Positions 7,254 through 16,069 of a stretch of 64,000 bases of DNA are shown here, one piece after another. Source of the DNA: M3007 sp031425155 (lineage in GTDB: Bacteria > Bacteroidota > Bacteroidia > Chitinophagales > Saprospiraceae); NCBI GenBank assembly GCA_031425155.1, contig JANPIV010000107.1, positions 62,001 through 126,000 of the forward strand. Direction: 5' to 3'. The position numbers were made by a program, and so were the translations under genes. Under the pieces are notes generated by a model. It was not told the DNA's origin. It did not search any database and saw only the letters and a program-made list of their open reading frames with translations. Numbering within the stretch: position 1 is the stretch's first letter; each line of letters opens with the position of its first letter.

Positions 7254-8759
7254 TCACTTCATCAACTCTCCCTTCACCTCCCGTGCCCGCCGTGCCCAGA
7301 ACTCCGGGAAACTGCCGCGTGGCTCCCGGCAGAGCCATACACTCGTTCCCCGCTCCCGCGCCAGGGGATTGGTGACTTCTCCTATTTTTTGAATATTGGC
7401 AAAGCCATTTTGCACGTCTTCGCCCATTTCGTCATTGACATAAATCAGGGTATTAACGTAGGCGGGCAGGGTATCGGGTGCCCACAACAGGTAGGAATCC
7501 GAGAAACTCACTACTTCCAGGGACGGCGAAAAGTGCCCTATTGCGCTGGCCTGGCCGTAGTTTTCACCATAAATCAGGCAGTTCTGCGCGCCGCCCGCGC
7601 GAGCCAGTGCTGTATCCACCAGGGCGGCCATTTCCGGCCAGCCGAGCATATCGGCATAGTCTTGTGGTATGGCTTCGATATTGCCCCCTTCCCAGCGCAA
7701 AACAGGTTCGAGGCCCAGCCAGGCAAAATAACGCGCCATTTTTTCTCCCGAAAACATAGGCAATCCTACTGGCACGAGCGGCAAACTAGCCAGTGCAATC
7801 ACGGCAGGCAAAGCCACTTTCTGCCAGACTTTGGATAATTTGGTTTCCCAAAAGACCGCCCCGGCAGCAATCAGATGCGGGTAAATGCCGAGGGTATAAT
7901 AGCCCTTGCCATGCAGCATAAAAAGCAACCCGACGGTCAATAAAGCCAGCCAGCCAAACATCCGCCAGGGGCCGGGCTGGCGCAGCAGCCACCACAGCCC
8001 GGGCAGCCAGATGAAAAAGGCCAGGCCATTCATGAGTATTTGGTCAATGAAAAAATCGAAGGGCTTCACCTGCGCCAATTGATTGTCCGACAATTCCTGC
8101 ATGTGATGCACCACCGGAAAATGATACTGCCACTGCCAGATCAGGTTGGGCAAAACAATGACCAGGCCTGCTACTATTGCCCATAAAGCAAATGGCGAAG
8201 CCAGCCAGCGGCGTTGCGGGGTGAGCAGCGCAGCGGCGGGCAGACAAATGGCCAGAAAGACCACGGAGTATTTGTTCAATAAACCCAGGCCCAAAGCCAT
8301 GCCCAGCCACAATAGCCAACGCCTGTCGCGGGTATTGACCAGACGAACAGCGCACCATACGGCCAGTGTCCAGAAGAGCAGATCGAAGATGACCGGCTGA
8401 AATAGGGCCGCAGTGCGCAACATAGCCGGAGATATTAGCAGCACTGTACCGCACAGTATTTGCGCATAACGTCCGCCGCCAAACTCCGCTACGATAGACA
8501 GAATCAGGGCAATCAACACGCCTCCGGCCAGGGCAGGAAAAATGTGGGTAGCCAGCAGCGAGGCTCCCCAGGTATGCTGACTTATCCAGGCCAACAAGCC
8601 AATAAATGGCGGATTGGACCAGTAACCCCAATCAAGATGACGCCCCAGAGCGAGGTACAGCAGTTCGTCGCGGTGGAAACCCAGCGACTGCGCCGTAGCA
8701 AGGTGGAGTATGATTTTGGCAGCAACAAAGAAGAGGACGATACGCAGGTTAGCTTTCAT
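7254..8759 (-). CDS. GT39-type (PMT/ArnT-like) integral-membrane glycosyltransferase
   Basis: 501 residues with about ten predicted membrane helices in residues 1-345 and a soluble C-terminal domain. The first loop carries GFHRDELLYLALGRHLDWGYWSNPPFIG: the acidic DE pair after the first helix and the following Tyr/Asn/Pro pattern are the signature of polyprenyl-phosphate-sugar-dependent transferases. It most likely moves a sugar from a lipid carrier to a protein or glycolipid on the periplasmic face; donor and acceptor are unknown. No sugar-biosynthesis genes are adjacent. ATG at 8759; a weak -7-like TATCTTTC lies just upstream on the minus strand. Confidence 0.85.
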   Translation of the reverse strand: MKANLRIVLFFVAAKIILHLATAQSLGFHRDELLYLALGRHLDWGYWSNPPFIGLLAWISQHTWGASLLATHIFPALAGGVLIALILSIVAEFGGGRYAQILCGTVLLISPAMLRTAALFQPVIFDLLFWTLAVWCAVRLVNTRDRRWLLWLGMALGLGLLNKYSVVFLAICLPAAALLTPQRRWLASPFALWAIVAGLVIVLPNLIWQWQYHFPVVHHMQELSDNQLAQVKPFDFFIDQILMNGLAFFIWLPGLWWLLRQPGPWRMFGWLALLTVGLLFMLHGKGYYTLGIYPHLIAAGAVFWETKLSKVWQKVALPAVIALASLPLVPVGLPMFSGEKMARYFAWLGLEPVLRWEGGNIEAIPQDYADMLGWPEMAALVDTALARAGGAQNCLIYGENYGQASAIGHFSPSLEVVSFSDSYLLWAPDTLPAYVNTLIYVNDEMGEDVQNGFANIQKIGEVTNPLARERGTSVWLCREPRGSFPEFWARRAREVKGELMK

Positions 8760-8888
8760 CGCGGAAAGATAAAAAACTTGCTATTTTCGGTGAAAACCAC
8801 GTTGATCGTTCAAAAAAAAAGAACGATATGGTTACGCATCATACTGCTTATTACTTACGCGTTATCGCAAGGTTGGCTTGCCTGCTTC

Positions 8889-11800
8889 TTAATGCTGCAC
8901 GACAAAGAGCTTGGATACCGGAGGATTTTGCCCACCCATAAAGGTAACGATGTAAAGTCCCGACGACATATCCGCCACATCCAGGTCGAGACTGGTATCC
9001 CCTGTGACCTCACCGGAACGAATATGTACGCCATTGGAGTAGGTGAGCGTCCAGGTAGAATAGCCTGTTTCAGAACAGTTTATCATCACTTTATTGTCAG
9101 CCGGGTTAGGGGATAAGCTGAGCTGTGCCGGTTGTTTTCGATCCATACTTCTTGTCCCTGTCCCCAACTCATTGGTCTTAAACTTGAGGCGAATGGCTGG
9201 ACTTGGCACGACTGTACAGCCCAGCACCGCCGGGTCTATCAGCAAATCCACATAATAGAGTGTGCCGGGTATGAGTCCGCTCAATGGTTGCTCGAGCACT
9301 GTTTCTCCGCCATCGGCGTCTTTATAGGTTTCCTTGGGGTTAATGATGACACCTTGTGGCGTAGTGGCAACACCAGAACGAAGCAAGTAGCGGGCTGGTG
9401 GCAGGTCTTTGCCGGCCACAGTTTCTTTGGCCGGTGCCCAGGTGACAATGGCGGAACGGGTGTCAATATTTTTAACCGAGGCATTGGACGGACCTATAAG
9501 GGTAGGTGGTTGGCCGATAGTGGCATCCGCACACTGGTCGGGGGCAGCGGAGGCACAGAAATAAACGCGGGGAAGGATCAGGTTGGATCTGCTATAGCGG
9601 GTAATCGTAAACCTGACCTTTTCTATGCGTCGCTGACCTACCTGGGTATTCGCAATCGTAAACCAGGTGTTGTAACCTCTGATATCCAGTTCCTTCACCA
9701 TTCTCCACTTATTGCAGCAGTCTTCCATCACTTCGATTTTGATTTTACCTGGGCCTCCGGTAGAATGGTTGAAGTAGATGGTTTTCAGGAATTTCGGCGT
9801 CTTGAAATCAATGCCGAAAGTCAGGGTAGCAGGGCCATTTTCGGACATATTGATGCCGCCGGAGGGTTGCGTAGCCAGTTCGGCGCATTTTTGCGCGCTG
9901 GTACGGTTTACACCAAATGCCTCACTAACACTGCCTTCCATGCCGGGAGGCGCGATGACATACCCCGCCACTTCGATGGGCAGCAGGCAATCGGTGCTGG
10001 CACCGCCACAGCCGTTTATGCTTCCCTGCACATAGTGACGGGTTTCGACCAAGCTGCCCGCTGACAGCAGATCAGGCAGGAGACCCTGCACCGCTGCTTC
10101 AGCAGTAACCGCTACATTCCTGACGGGTATAACGAAGAAGTAATACTGAATGCCTGGTTGCAGGCCGGTGATCACACACTCGCGAAAACTACCGGGCAGG
10201 CGTTCTTCCACGGTAGTCAGCCGGGAAAGATCGAAGGAGGGTGGCGCAGGATCGAACGCTGATTTTGGAGCATAATACACTTGAAACCAGGTGTTGGTCA
10301 CCGTTCCTGCATTCACTTCCGGGGTGAGCATTTCCCAGGAGAGCCGGGCCGCATCGCAGCACAGGGAACTTACCTGGAGGTTTTTTACCGGCTGGGCCAC
10401 CGGGTCGCTCACGTCTGTTTTGCCATTTATTTTAAGATAGATCGGTGTCTCCGACAAATGCAGATTCTTAATAAGATAACCGCGTTCCGGGCCTGGATTG
10501 ACCACAATATCTACCGCAGGAATAAGGGTGCGCTTACCATTTTCGTCAAAATCCTGTACTTCTATTTTGAGCACAGAATTGATGACGGCCCCCAATGCAG
10601 AGGAGGATAAGTACAGCATCCCATCGTATGTTTTGTTTTGTGCATAAGGTGCCCAAAGCACAAAAACGGGCTCTTCCGTATTGCCATCTTTCAGGAACTT
10701 GTAAATGCGCGGATCATCGTAGGGCAGCGCAGTACCCGGACTACTCACATTTTGACCGACGAAAAATTTTGTACGGGCGTCATTATTGGGGGTTTCCACA
10801 TATTTATAGTCGCCCAATACATTGATCTGCGTCATTATGTGGTACCACGATTTCTTGGGTTTGCCAAATTGGTCTATGATCCCGGTATGCCGGAACTGGG
10901 CGTTGCCGAGGCCAGCATCATCATCCTGCATACGGTACAGATACACGCGATCCAGGACAGAGGTGGAAGCCAGCAGTTCAAAAATGCAACGGGTTAGCCA
11001 TTGGCCTTGCACCGTGTAGCTGTCAAATGGCCCGATGGAGTACGTTTTTACATTGGACGTACCCCCCACAGCGTCGCTATCGTAGCCGAGTTCGGTGATC
11101 CAGAGTTTTTTACCCAGCAGATTGAGCCCCTGTCCATCGTTCAGGGTGTTGCGAATCCGTTGTTTGAGCATTTCATTGGGGGCCTCCGGGTTGACACCAC
11201 GTCCAAAACTGAAAAAGTTGACCCCATTCAGAATATTATAATATTCCGGGGTGCCAATGGCGGGATGCTGCTCGGTAGGATAATGATGCATATTTATCAC
11301 ATCAAACGGCAGAGTGCCACAGGGCCGGTAAGCTTTGGAAGACGGATCGGAAAACTGGCGGATTACTTCTTTAATATAATTCTGCCGGAGATCGGCGGTG
11401 CCAGACATGACTACCTGGACCTCGGAAGAAAGATTTTTAATTCCCCAGTACGCTCCATTACCATCTGGTACTCTGAAATCATTATTTTTGCAATGTCCAT
11501 CATAGTTGGCGCTCAACATGGCGGCATATTCCTCGGGTCTGAAAAACCAGGTGGTCAGCTGCCAGCTTGGCACCCAATTTGCAGGAGTTGTAGAATTCCT
11601 GTTTACATTGTCAGCACCCTGCCACGAAGCATCGTGTTCGTTAAAATTTTCTATATACCGGACCAGCCCTTTGCCAAGACCAATGTTATCTGGTGCGACG
11701 ATGTAGTTGGAGGCGACGTTCTCGAAGTTGGCTGGAAACCCGCCCAGTGGAGCCGCACCATACCGGGCAGCCAGGAACGATTGCCAGATAGTCTGTTGTT

Positions 11801-12278
11801 TATAAGCCCGTGGTTCCGAATGATAAGCTGGATTATAAAAATTACTGCCTGTACCAACATCATTGCGGCAAATGGGCTTTCCATCCTGTATTTCTGCGGA
11901 AAATCCGCCACCAAGCATGGATGGCGCTGTTCCCTGGGTGACTACAGATACCTTTTGTGGTAATGCCTGATAAAACAGATCGTAGTTAATATATCTGTTT
12001 TGGTTATAAGAATTGTTCCAGCGTAACTTCTGGGTACTGCCCGGTTCAAAAGGGCATCTGGAATCGCCAGGAAGAACACTAATGTCATCAGCCCACAGAT
12101 GAAACTCTCGTACGTTGGCGAAGACCTGGGCTTTTTCCCAGGAGTCTTCGGCATTGAGATTTACACCGATAAACTGGCGAAGTGTAGGACCATTTTGGGC
12201 AACAAGAGGGAGTGGGGGGGTAAGGGTAGCCAGTAAGAGGCTGCCGCAAACCGCGAAACGAAGGCGTTTAGCAGTCAT
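8889..12278 (-). CDS. Large secreted clan GH-A-like glycoside hydrolase with Fn3 and discoidin-like modules and T9SS sorting domain
   Basis: 1129 residues from the ATG at 12278, chosen because MTAKRLRFAVCGSLLLATL is a proper signal peptide; longer reading is possible only from a GTG. Residues ~35-560 look like a (beta/alpha)8 hydrolase: an Asn-Glu pair in ENFNEHD (about 213) and a second Glu in WITELGYDSD (about 396) are the acid/base and nucleophile positions of clan GH-A. Two Fn3-like modules (GLQPGIQYYFFVIPV; GLIPGTLYYVDLLI) flank a discoidin-like beta module with LTFGIDFKTPKFLKTIYFNH. The end (LSLSPNPADNKVMINCS...) is a T9SS sorting domain. It probably attacks an extracellular polysaccharide; the GH family number is not clear to me. 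Divergent from the next gene. Confidence 0.78.
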   Translation of the reverse strand: MTAKRLRFAVCGSLLLATLTPPLPLVAQNGPTLRQFIGVNLNAEDSWEKAQVFANVREFHLWADDISVLPGDSRCPFEPGSTQKLRWNNSYNQNRYINYDLFYQALPQKVSVVTQGTAPSMLGGGFSAEIQDGKPICRNDVGTGSNFYNPAYHSEPRAYKQQTIWQSFLAARYGAAPLGGFPANFENVASNYIVAPDNIGLGKGLVRYIENFNEHDASWQGADNVNRNSTTPANWVPSWQLTTWFFRPEEYAAMLSANYDGHCKNNDFRVPDGNGAYWGIKNLSSEVQVVMSGTADLRQNYIKEVIRQFSDPSSKAYRPCGTLPFDVINMHHYPTEQHPAIGTPEYYNILNGVNFFSFGRGVNPEAPNEMLKQRIRNTLNDGQGLNLLGKKLWITELGYDSDAVGGTSNVKTYSIGPFDSYTVQGQWLTRCIFELLASTSVLDRVYLYRMQDDDAGLGNAQFRHTGIIDQFGKPKKSWYHIMTQINVLGDYKYVETPNNDARTKFFVGQNVSSPGTALPYDDPRIYKFLKDGNTEEPVFVLWAPYAQNKTYDGMLYLSSSALGAVINSVLKIEVQDFDENGKRTLIPAVDIVVNPGPERGYLIKNLHLSETPIYLKINGKTDVSDPVAQPVKNLQVSSLCCDAARLSWEMLTPEVNAGTVTNTWFQVYYAPKSAFDPAPPSFDLSRLTTVEERLPGSFRECVITGLQPGIQYYFFVIPVRNVAVTAEAAVQGLLPDLLSAGSLVETRHYVQGSINGCGGASTDCLLPIEVAGYVIAPPGMEGSVSEAFGVNRTSAQKCAELATQPSGGINMSENGPATLTFGIDFKTPKFLKTIYFNHSTGGPGKIKIEVMEDCCNKWRMVKELDIRGYNTWFTIANTQVGQRRIEKVRFTITRYSRSNLILPRVYFCASAAPDQCADATIGQPPTLIGPSNASVKNIDTRSAIVTWAPAKETVAGKDLPPARYLLRSGVATTPQGVIINPKETYKDADGGETVLEQPLSGLIPGTLYYVDLLIDPAVLGCTVVPSPAIRLKFKTNELGTGTRSMDRKQPAQLSLSPNPADNKVMINCSETGYSTWTLTYSNGVHIRSGEVTGDTSLDLDVADMSSGLYIVTFMGGQNPPVSKLFVVQH

Positions 12279-12367
12279 GGATGAGAAATTAAAACCTGAA
12301 AAAAGATTAATACGAAAGACCAAAAGTCTGCTTTTTTTCTTCATTTGTAAGACATTTCCGTAATAAT

Positions 12368-14605
12368 ATGAAAATAAAGTCCTACGTGTTGCTGTGTCTG
12401 GCCGTTTGCGTTGGCCATTTACAGGCACAAACTTTTGTTGGCAACATATATTTAAGCACTCAGGCCGAGGTAACTGCCTTTCCGGCTACTTACGGCCCGG
12501 TGCAAGTGCTGTATGGAAATTTGATTATTGGCGGCGGAATGGACAGTACTTTTAGTGACATCAGTGACCTCAACGGGTTAGCTTCCATCCATCAGATCTG
12601 GGGCTCACTCCTTGTGGTTCGCAATGCGCCGCTGCAAAGTTTGCATGGCCTGGAAGCACTCGATACTATTGATAATGATCTGGCTATTATCGCCAATCCG
12701 CAACTGAAAAATCTCCACGGGCTGGACGAACTCCGCCGCATCAGTCATACGCTGTTGGTAGAGAACAATAGTGCGTTGCAACATCTGGCCGGGTTGGAAA
12801 ATCTGCATTATACAGGTGGCCAGGTACTGGTACGACATAATATTAACTTACTTGATCTCAAAGGCCTCGGCCCGATTCCCTTCCCGCTGGATGTAGAAAT
12901 TATTGATAATAAACGCCTGAAAACGGTAGAGGGAATGGATAGTACCGGCTGGGTGTTTGGGGCTATCACGATTGCTGAAAACGATAGTCTGCAGCAGTGT
13001 TCGGGTTTTAAAGCCCTGCAGAAAGTATTCAGCCTGACTATACAAAACAATCCAAGGCTGACCGATTTCACTGGTTTTGGGAGCGATCACGCCCTGTCAA
13101 TAGAGCGATTATTTATTCGCGATAATGCGCAATTAGGCTCTTTGCAGGGATTGCAAAATATTATCTCCATTGCCCAGGCAGTCTGGATCGAGCGCAATAA
13201 CTCGTTGCAGAGCCTGTACGGACTGGATGTAGCGCGCATAGGCACATCTGCTGCCCCAACCAGTCTTTATATACAGGATAATGCTGCCTTAACTGATCTG
13301 GCTTTTCCTCATTTACGGGTGATTGGGCATTCGGAGCAGGCGGAAAACAGTCATGTAGAAATACGGCGCAATCATTCGCTCCAACACCTGTATGGTTTTA
13401 ATACCCTCGATAGTTGTCATGCCAGAATCTGGATTGAAAAAAATACGGCACTGGAAACATTAGACATCCCTTCTCTGCGCTACGCATACAATTTTTTTTT
13501 GGATACGGACTCTTCTGAATGCTATGTAGGGCCATTTGCCAACCTGGAATACGTGGAAAAAGACATAGCTATTTACGATGCGAAATACACCGGCGGGTTT
13601 CCGAAATGCAAGAGGGCTGAAACCATCGAATTAATGCCTTTTGAAGGTTTTATCCATGGATTCAATCAGTTGAAAACGGCAAAAGAAATCAGGATAGGAG
13701 GTAGTTCGTATGTGGTCAATGGATTTCATACGATCAAAAGATGCGGCAATCTTAGTTTGTCATTTATACGGGATACCCTTCAGGCATTCGACCATTTGGA
13801 TACAATCTGGCAGGCTCCTTATACCAACTCGGGTAGCCTGACCTGCTGGACTTATGATAATTGCTTTATGGATTCCTGCCTGGCCCGCCTGTCTTTTATC
13901 AGTGGCAGTTTCCGACATGGTGCCGGTTCTATTGGCGTAGGGGGCGATACCTTATCCCCGCCGGTCGGGTTGGCCGGCAGACTACCTTATTTGCCTGCTC
14001 TGACCAAAATTGGGGAGGGAATATTCTTTTGGAAAAATATATATGGTCTGCAAAGTATTGATGTCTTCCCCCACCTTACGCAAGTGGGGAGTTTGCGCCT
14101 TTTTGAAAACAGCCGTTTGCAAAGCATGGACGGACTGGGGCACCTGACGAAAATATCCGGCAGTTCTTTTTTCAATGGCCGCCTGGAAATTCATCACCAT
14201 GATTCCATTGCCGACTGTTCGGCACTATGTCCGGTACTGCAACAGGCGACTATCACCGGGCCTATTATTATCGAAAATAATCCTTTTCCCTGTGCGAGTA
14301 AAATGGAAATAATAGAATGGTGCGATACGGCTTCTGTCCATACCAGTGAACAACCCAGGGTGTTATCATTTGAGTTGTGGCCCAATCCTGCTTCGGCCAA
14401 TATCCACCTCCGGCTGCCCGATAGTGTGACTTTCCCCTACCAGGCTAGTCTCTGCGATTTGAATGGACGCGTACTTTGGCAAACAAAGAACAACCAGAGT
14501 ATGCAGGAAATAACATTACCACCTCTGCCCGCAGGAGTCTATATTTTTACCGTTCGCAGTGGCGAACAATATGGGGGGCAACGACTCGTACTACTGCCGA
14601 GGTGA
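12368..14605 (+). CDS. Secreted receptor-L-domain/leucine-rich-like repeat protein with T9SS sorting domain
   Basis: 745 residues. Signal peptide MKIKSYVLLCLAVCVGHLQAQ, then about 600 residues of irregular 20-25-residue beta-helical repeats of the type (I/L)xxNxxLxxLxGLxxL, for example NAPLQSLHGLEALDTI, NPQLKNLHGLDELRRI, NNSALQHLAGLENLHY. This matches receptor L-domain/LRR folds common in Bacteroidota surface proteins. The C-terminus (LWPNPASANIHLRLPDS...GGQRLVLLPR) is a T9SS sorting domain. It may be an adhesin or ligand-binding protein; no enzyme motif is seen. It is divergently arranged with the glycoside-hydrolase-like gene over a ~90-bp spacer, so the two may share control. Confidence 0.82.
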   Translation: MKIKSYVLLCLAVCVGHLQAQTFVGNIYLSTQAEVTAFPATYGPVQVLYGNLIIGGGMDSTFSDISDLNGLASIHQIWGSLLVVRNAPLQSLHGLEALDTIDNDLAIIANPQLKNLHGLDELRRISHTLLVENNSALQHLAGLENLHYTGGQVLVRHNINLLDLKGLGPIPFPLDVEIIDNKRLKTVEGMDSTGWVFGAITIAENDSLQQCSGFKALQKVFSLTIQNNPRLTDFTGFGSDHALSIERLFIRDNAQLGSLQGLQNIISIAQAVWIERNNSLQSLYGLDVARIGTSAAPTSLYIQDNAALTDLAFPHLRVIGHSEQAENSHVEIRRNHSLQHLYGFNTLDSCHARIWIEKNTALETLDIPSLRYAYNFFLDTDSSECYVGPFANLEYVEKDIAIYDAKYTGGFPKCKRAETIELMPFEGFIHGFNQLKTAKEIRIGGSSYVVNGFHTIKRCGNLSLSFIRDTLQAFDHLDTIWQAPYTNSGSLTCWTYDNCFMDSCLARLSFISGSFRHGAGSIGVGGDTLSPPVGLAGRLPYLPALTKIGEGIFFWKNIYGLQSIDVFPHLTQVGSLRLFENSRLQSMDGLGHLTKISGSSFFNGRLEIHHHDSIADCSALCPVLQQATITGPIIIENNPFPCASKMEIIEWCDTASVHTSEQPRVLSFELWPNPASANIHLRLPDSVTFPYQASLCDLNGRVLWQTKNNQSMQEITLPPLPAGVYIFTVRSGEQYGGQRLVLLPR

Positions 14606-14625
14606 AGAACAATTAAAGTTGTCTT

Positions 14626-15432
14626 CTATCCCGCCAGTGCCCGTAAAGCCGCCCGGACGCTGCCGAAACGCAGGAGCAATTGCTGCGCCGCTTCATACTC
14701 AAGGCCGGTAGGCTGCATAATCATGCGGGTGCCGCGTTCCACCAGTTTGGCATTGGTAAGTTGCATATCCACCATCTTATTGTCTTCCACCCGTCCCAGC
14801 CGAATCATCACGGCTGTGGAAATCATGTTCAAAATCAGCTTCTGGGCGGTACCGGCTTTCATGCGACTGCTACCCGTCAGAAATTCCGGCCCTACCACCG
14901 CCGCCACCGGAAAATCAGCCTCCCCGATCAGGGGAGCATCCGGGTTGCAGGTAATACAACCCGTAATGATGCCGTGTTCGCGGCAGCTGCGCAGGCCATG
15001 AATCACGTAGGGCGTCGTACCCGAAGCAGCAATCCCGATCACCACATCGGCGGCATCAATTTGCCAGCCCTGCAAGTCCACCCAGGCCTGCGTGGGGCTG
15101 TCCTCGGCATTTTCGACGGCACGACGAATAGCCTGGTCGCCTCCGGCAATCAGTCCGATCACCAGATCGTGCGGCACCCCAAAAGTAGGCGGGCATTCCG
15201 AAGCATCCAGAATACCGAGCCGACCACTGGTACCCGCTCCGATATAAAACAGGCGGCCTCCACCCTCCAATTTCGGCACAATCGCTTCTACCAACATTTC
15301 AATTTGTGGAATAGATTGTGCGACTATTTGGGGCACCGTCTGATCTTCGGTATTGATGCCAGTCAGTATTTCCCGTACGCTCATCTTTTCCAGATGCCGG
15401 TACCGCGAGGTTGCTTCCGTTATTTTTTCCAT
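14626..15432 (-). CDS. murQ: N-acetylmuramic acid 6-phosphate etherase
   Basis: 268 residues. Cleaves the lactyl ether of MurNAc-6-phosphate to GlcNAc-6-phosphate plus D-lactate during peptidoglycan recycling; cytoplasmic. It has the SIS fold with the phosphosugar-binding loop GAGTSGRLG (66-73), catalytic-region Glu79 in DASECPPTFG and Glu110 in VENAEDS, and the conserved EFLTGSSRMKAGTAQK. The length equals that of E. coli MurQ minus its tail. No transporter or kinase partner (murP, anmK) is adjacent. It converges tail-to-tail with the preceding plus-strand gene, separated by only ~20 bp. Confidence 0.97.
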   Translation of the reverse strand: MEKITEATSRYRHLEKMSVREILTGINTEDQTVPQIVAQSIPQIEMLVEAIVPKLEGGGRLFYIGAGTSGRLGILDASECPPTFGVPHDLVIGLIAGGDQAIRRAVENAEDSPTQAWVDLQGWQIDAADVVIGIAASGTTPYVIHGLRSCREHGIITGCITCNPDAPLIGEADFPVAAVVGPEFLTGSSRMKAGTAQKLILNMISTAVMIRLGRVEDNKMVDMQLTNAKLVERGTRMIMQPTGLEYEAAQQLLLRFGSVRAALRALAG

Positions 15433-15462
15433 GTTTTCAGCGAAAAAGAGGTGGGCGTAATA

Positions 15463-15519
15463 AATGGCAATGGTTCGTTAATAAGTTGATTATCAACTTG
15501 CTAACGAACCATTGTCATT
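15463..15519. terminator. 57-bp inverted repeat between DUF3467 gene and murQ
   Basis: The arms AATGGCAATGGTTCGTTA... (15463-15490) and ...TAACGAACCATTGTCATT (15491-15519) form a ~28-bp stem with few mismatches and a minimal loop. It lies after the DUF3467 stop on the minus strand and likely acts as its terminator. Confidence 0.6.
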
Positions 15520-15540
15520 TCTGCTGAATAAAAATTATCT

Positions 15541-15861
15541 TTAGGCCTGAGCGGTCGGCGGGCCGAAATTCATCGGCGGGAAAGGTGGCTGCTCATCGTC
15601 AATTTTACCAAATTGCAATTCGTATTTCTGCACATTATCTTTCAAAGCGGCGAGCAGACGCTTGGCATGCTGTGGCGTGATAATGATCCGGGATTTTACT
15701 TTCGCCTTGGGCACGTTGGGCATAAGACGAATAAAATCTACCACAAATTCGGCATTAGAATGCGATATAATGGCCAGGTTGGAGTAAACACCTTCAGATA
15801 TTTCTTCGGAGATCTCAATATTAATAGCGGGTTGCTGGTTCTGATTCTTGCTGTCCGGCAT
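15541..15861 (-). CDS. DUF3467 family protein
   Basis: 106 residues from the ATG at 15861; the reading frame extends upstream only from a TTG and the added residues do not match the family. The core EISEGVYSNLAIISHSNAEFVVDF followed by MPNVPKAKVKSRIIITPQHAKRLLAAL is the DUF3467 signature, a small conserved protein with no established biochemical role. The tail FPPMNFGPPTAQA is Pro-rich and probably disordered. No signal peptide, so cytoplasmic. It stands between two dyads (15463-15519 and 15960-16057) and appears monocistronic. Confidence 0.88.
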   Translation of the reverse strand: MPDSKNQNQQPAINIEISEEISEGVYSNLAIISHSNAEFVVDFIRLMPNVPKAKVKSRIIITPQHAKRLLAALKDNVQKYELQFGKIDDEQPPFPPMNFGPPTAQA

Positions 15862-15959
15862 GGCTGATATGAATTTTGGATGAAAATCAAGGCACAAAAG
15901 TACCACATTGGCGGCAGACTTCAGGACAATGCTAAAAAAAGAGGGCACCGCCAACGATA

Positions 15960-16057
15960 AAGGGGCAATAAGCAGAGCGAAAAAGCCAATAAAATGCTAT
16001 TAACCAATTCAATAGATCATAGCACTGCATTGTTTTTCCCTTCACTTATTGCCCCTT
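15960..16057. repeat. Dyad made of the iterated word GCAATAAGC
   Basis: AAGGGGCAATAAG (from about 15960) is mirrored by CTTATTGCCCCTT (ending about 16057), with AATGC/GCATT pairing inside. It lies behind the large metzincin-like gene's neighbour, between the stop of that gene and the DUF3467 start. Possibly a terminator; similar word to the dyad at 62279-62362. Confidence 0.5.
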
Positions 16058-16069
16058 GCTTACTGGTTT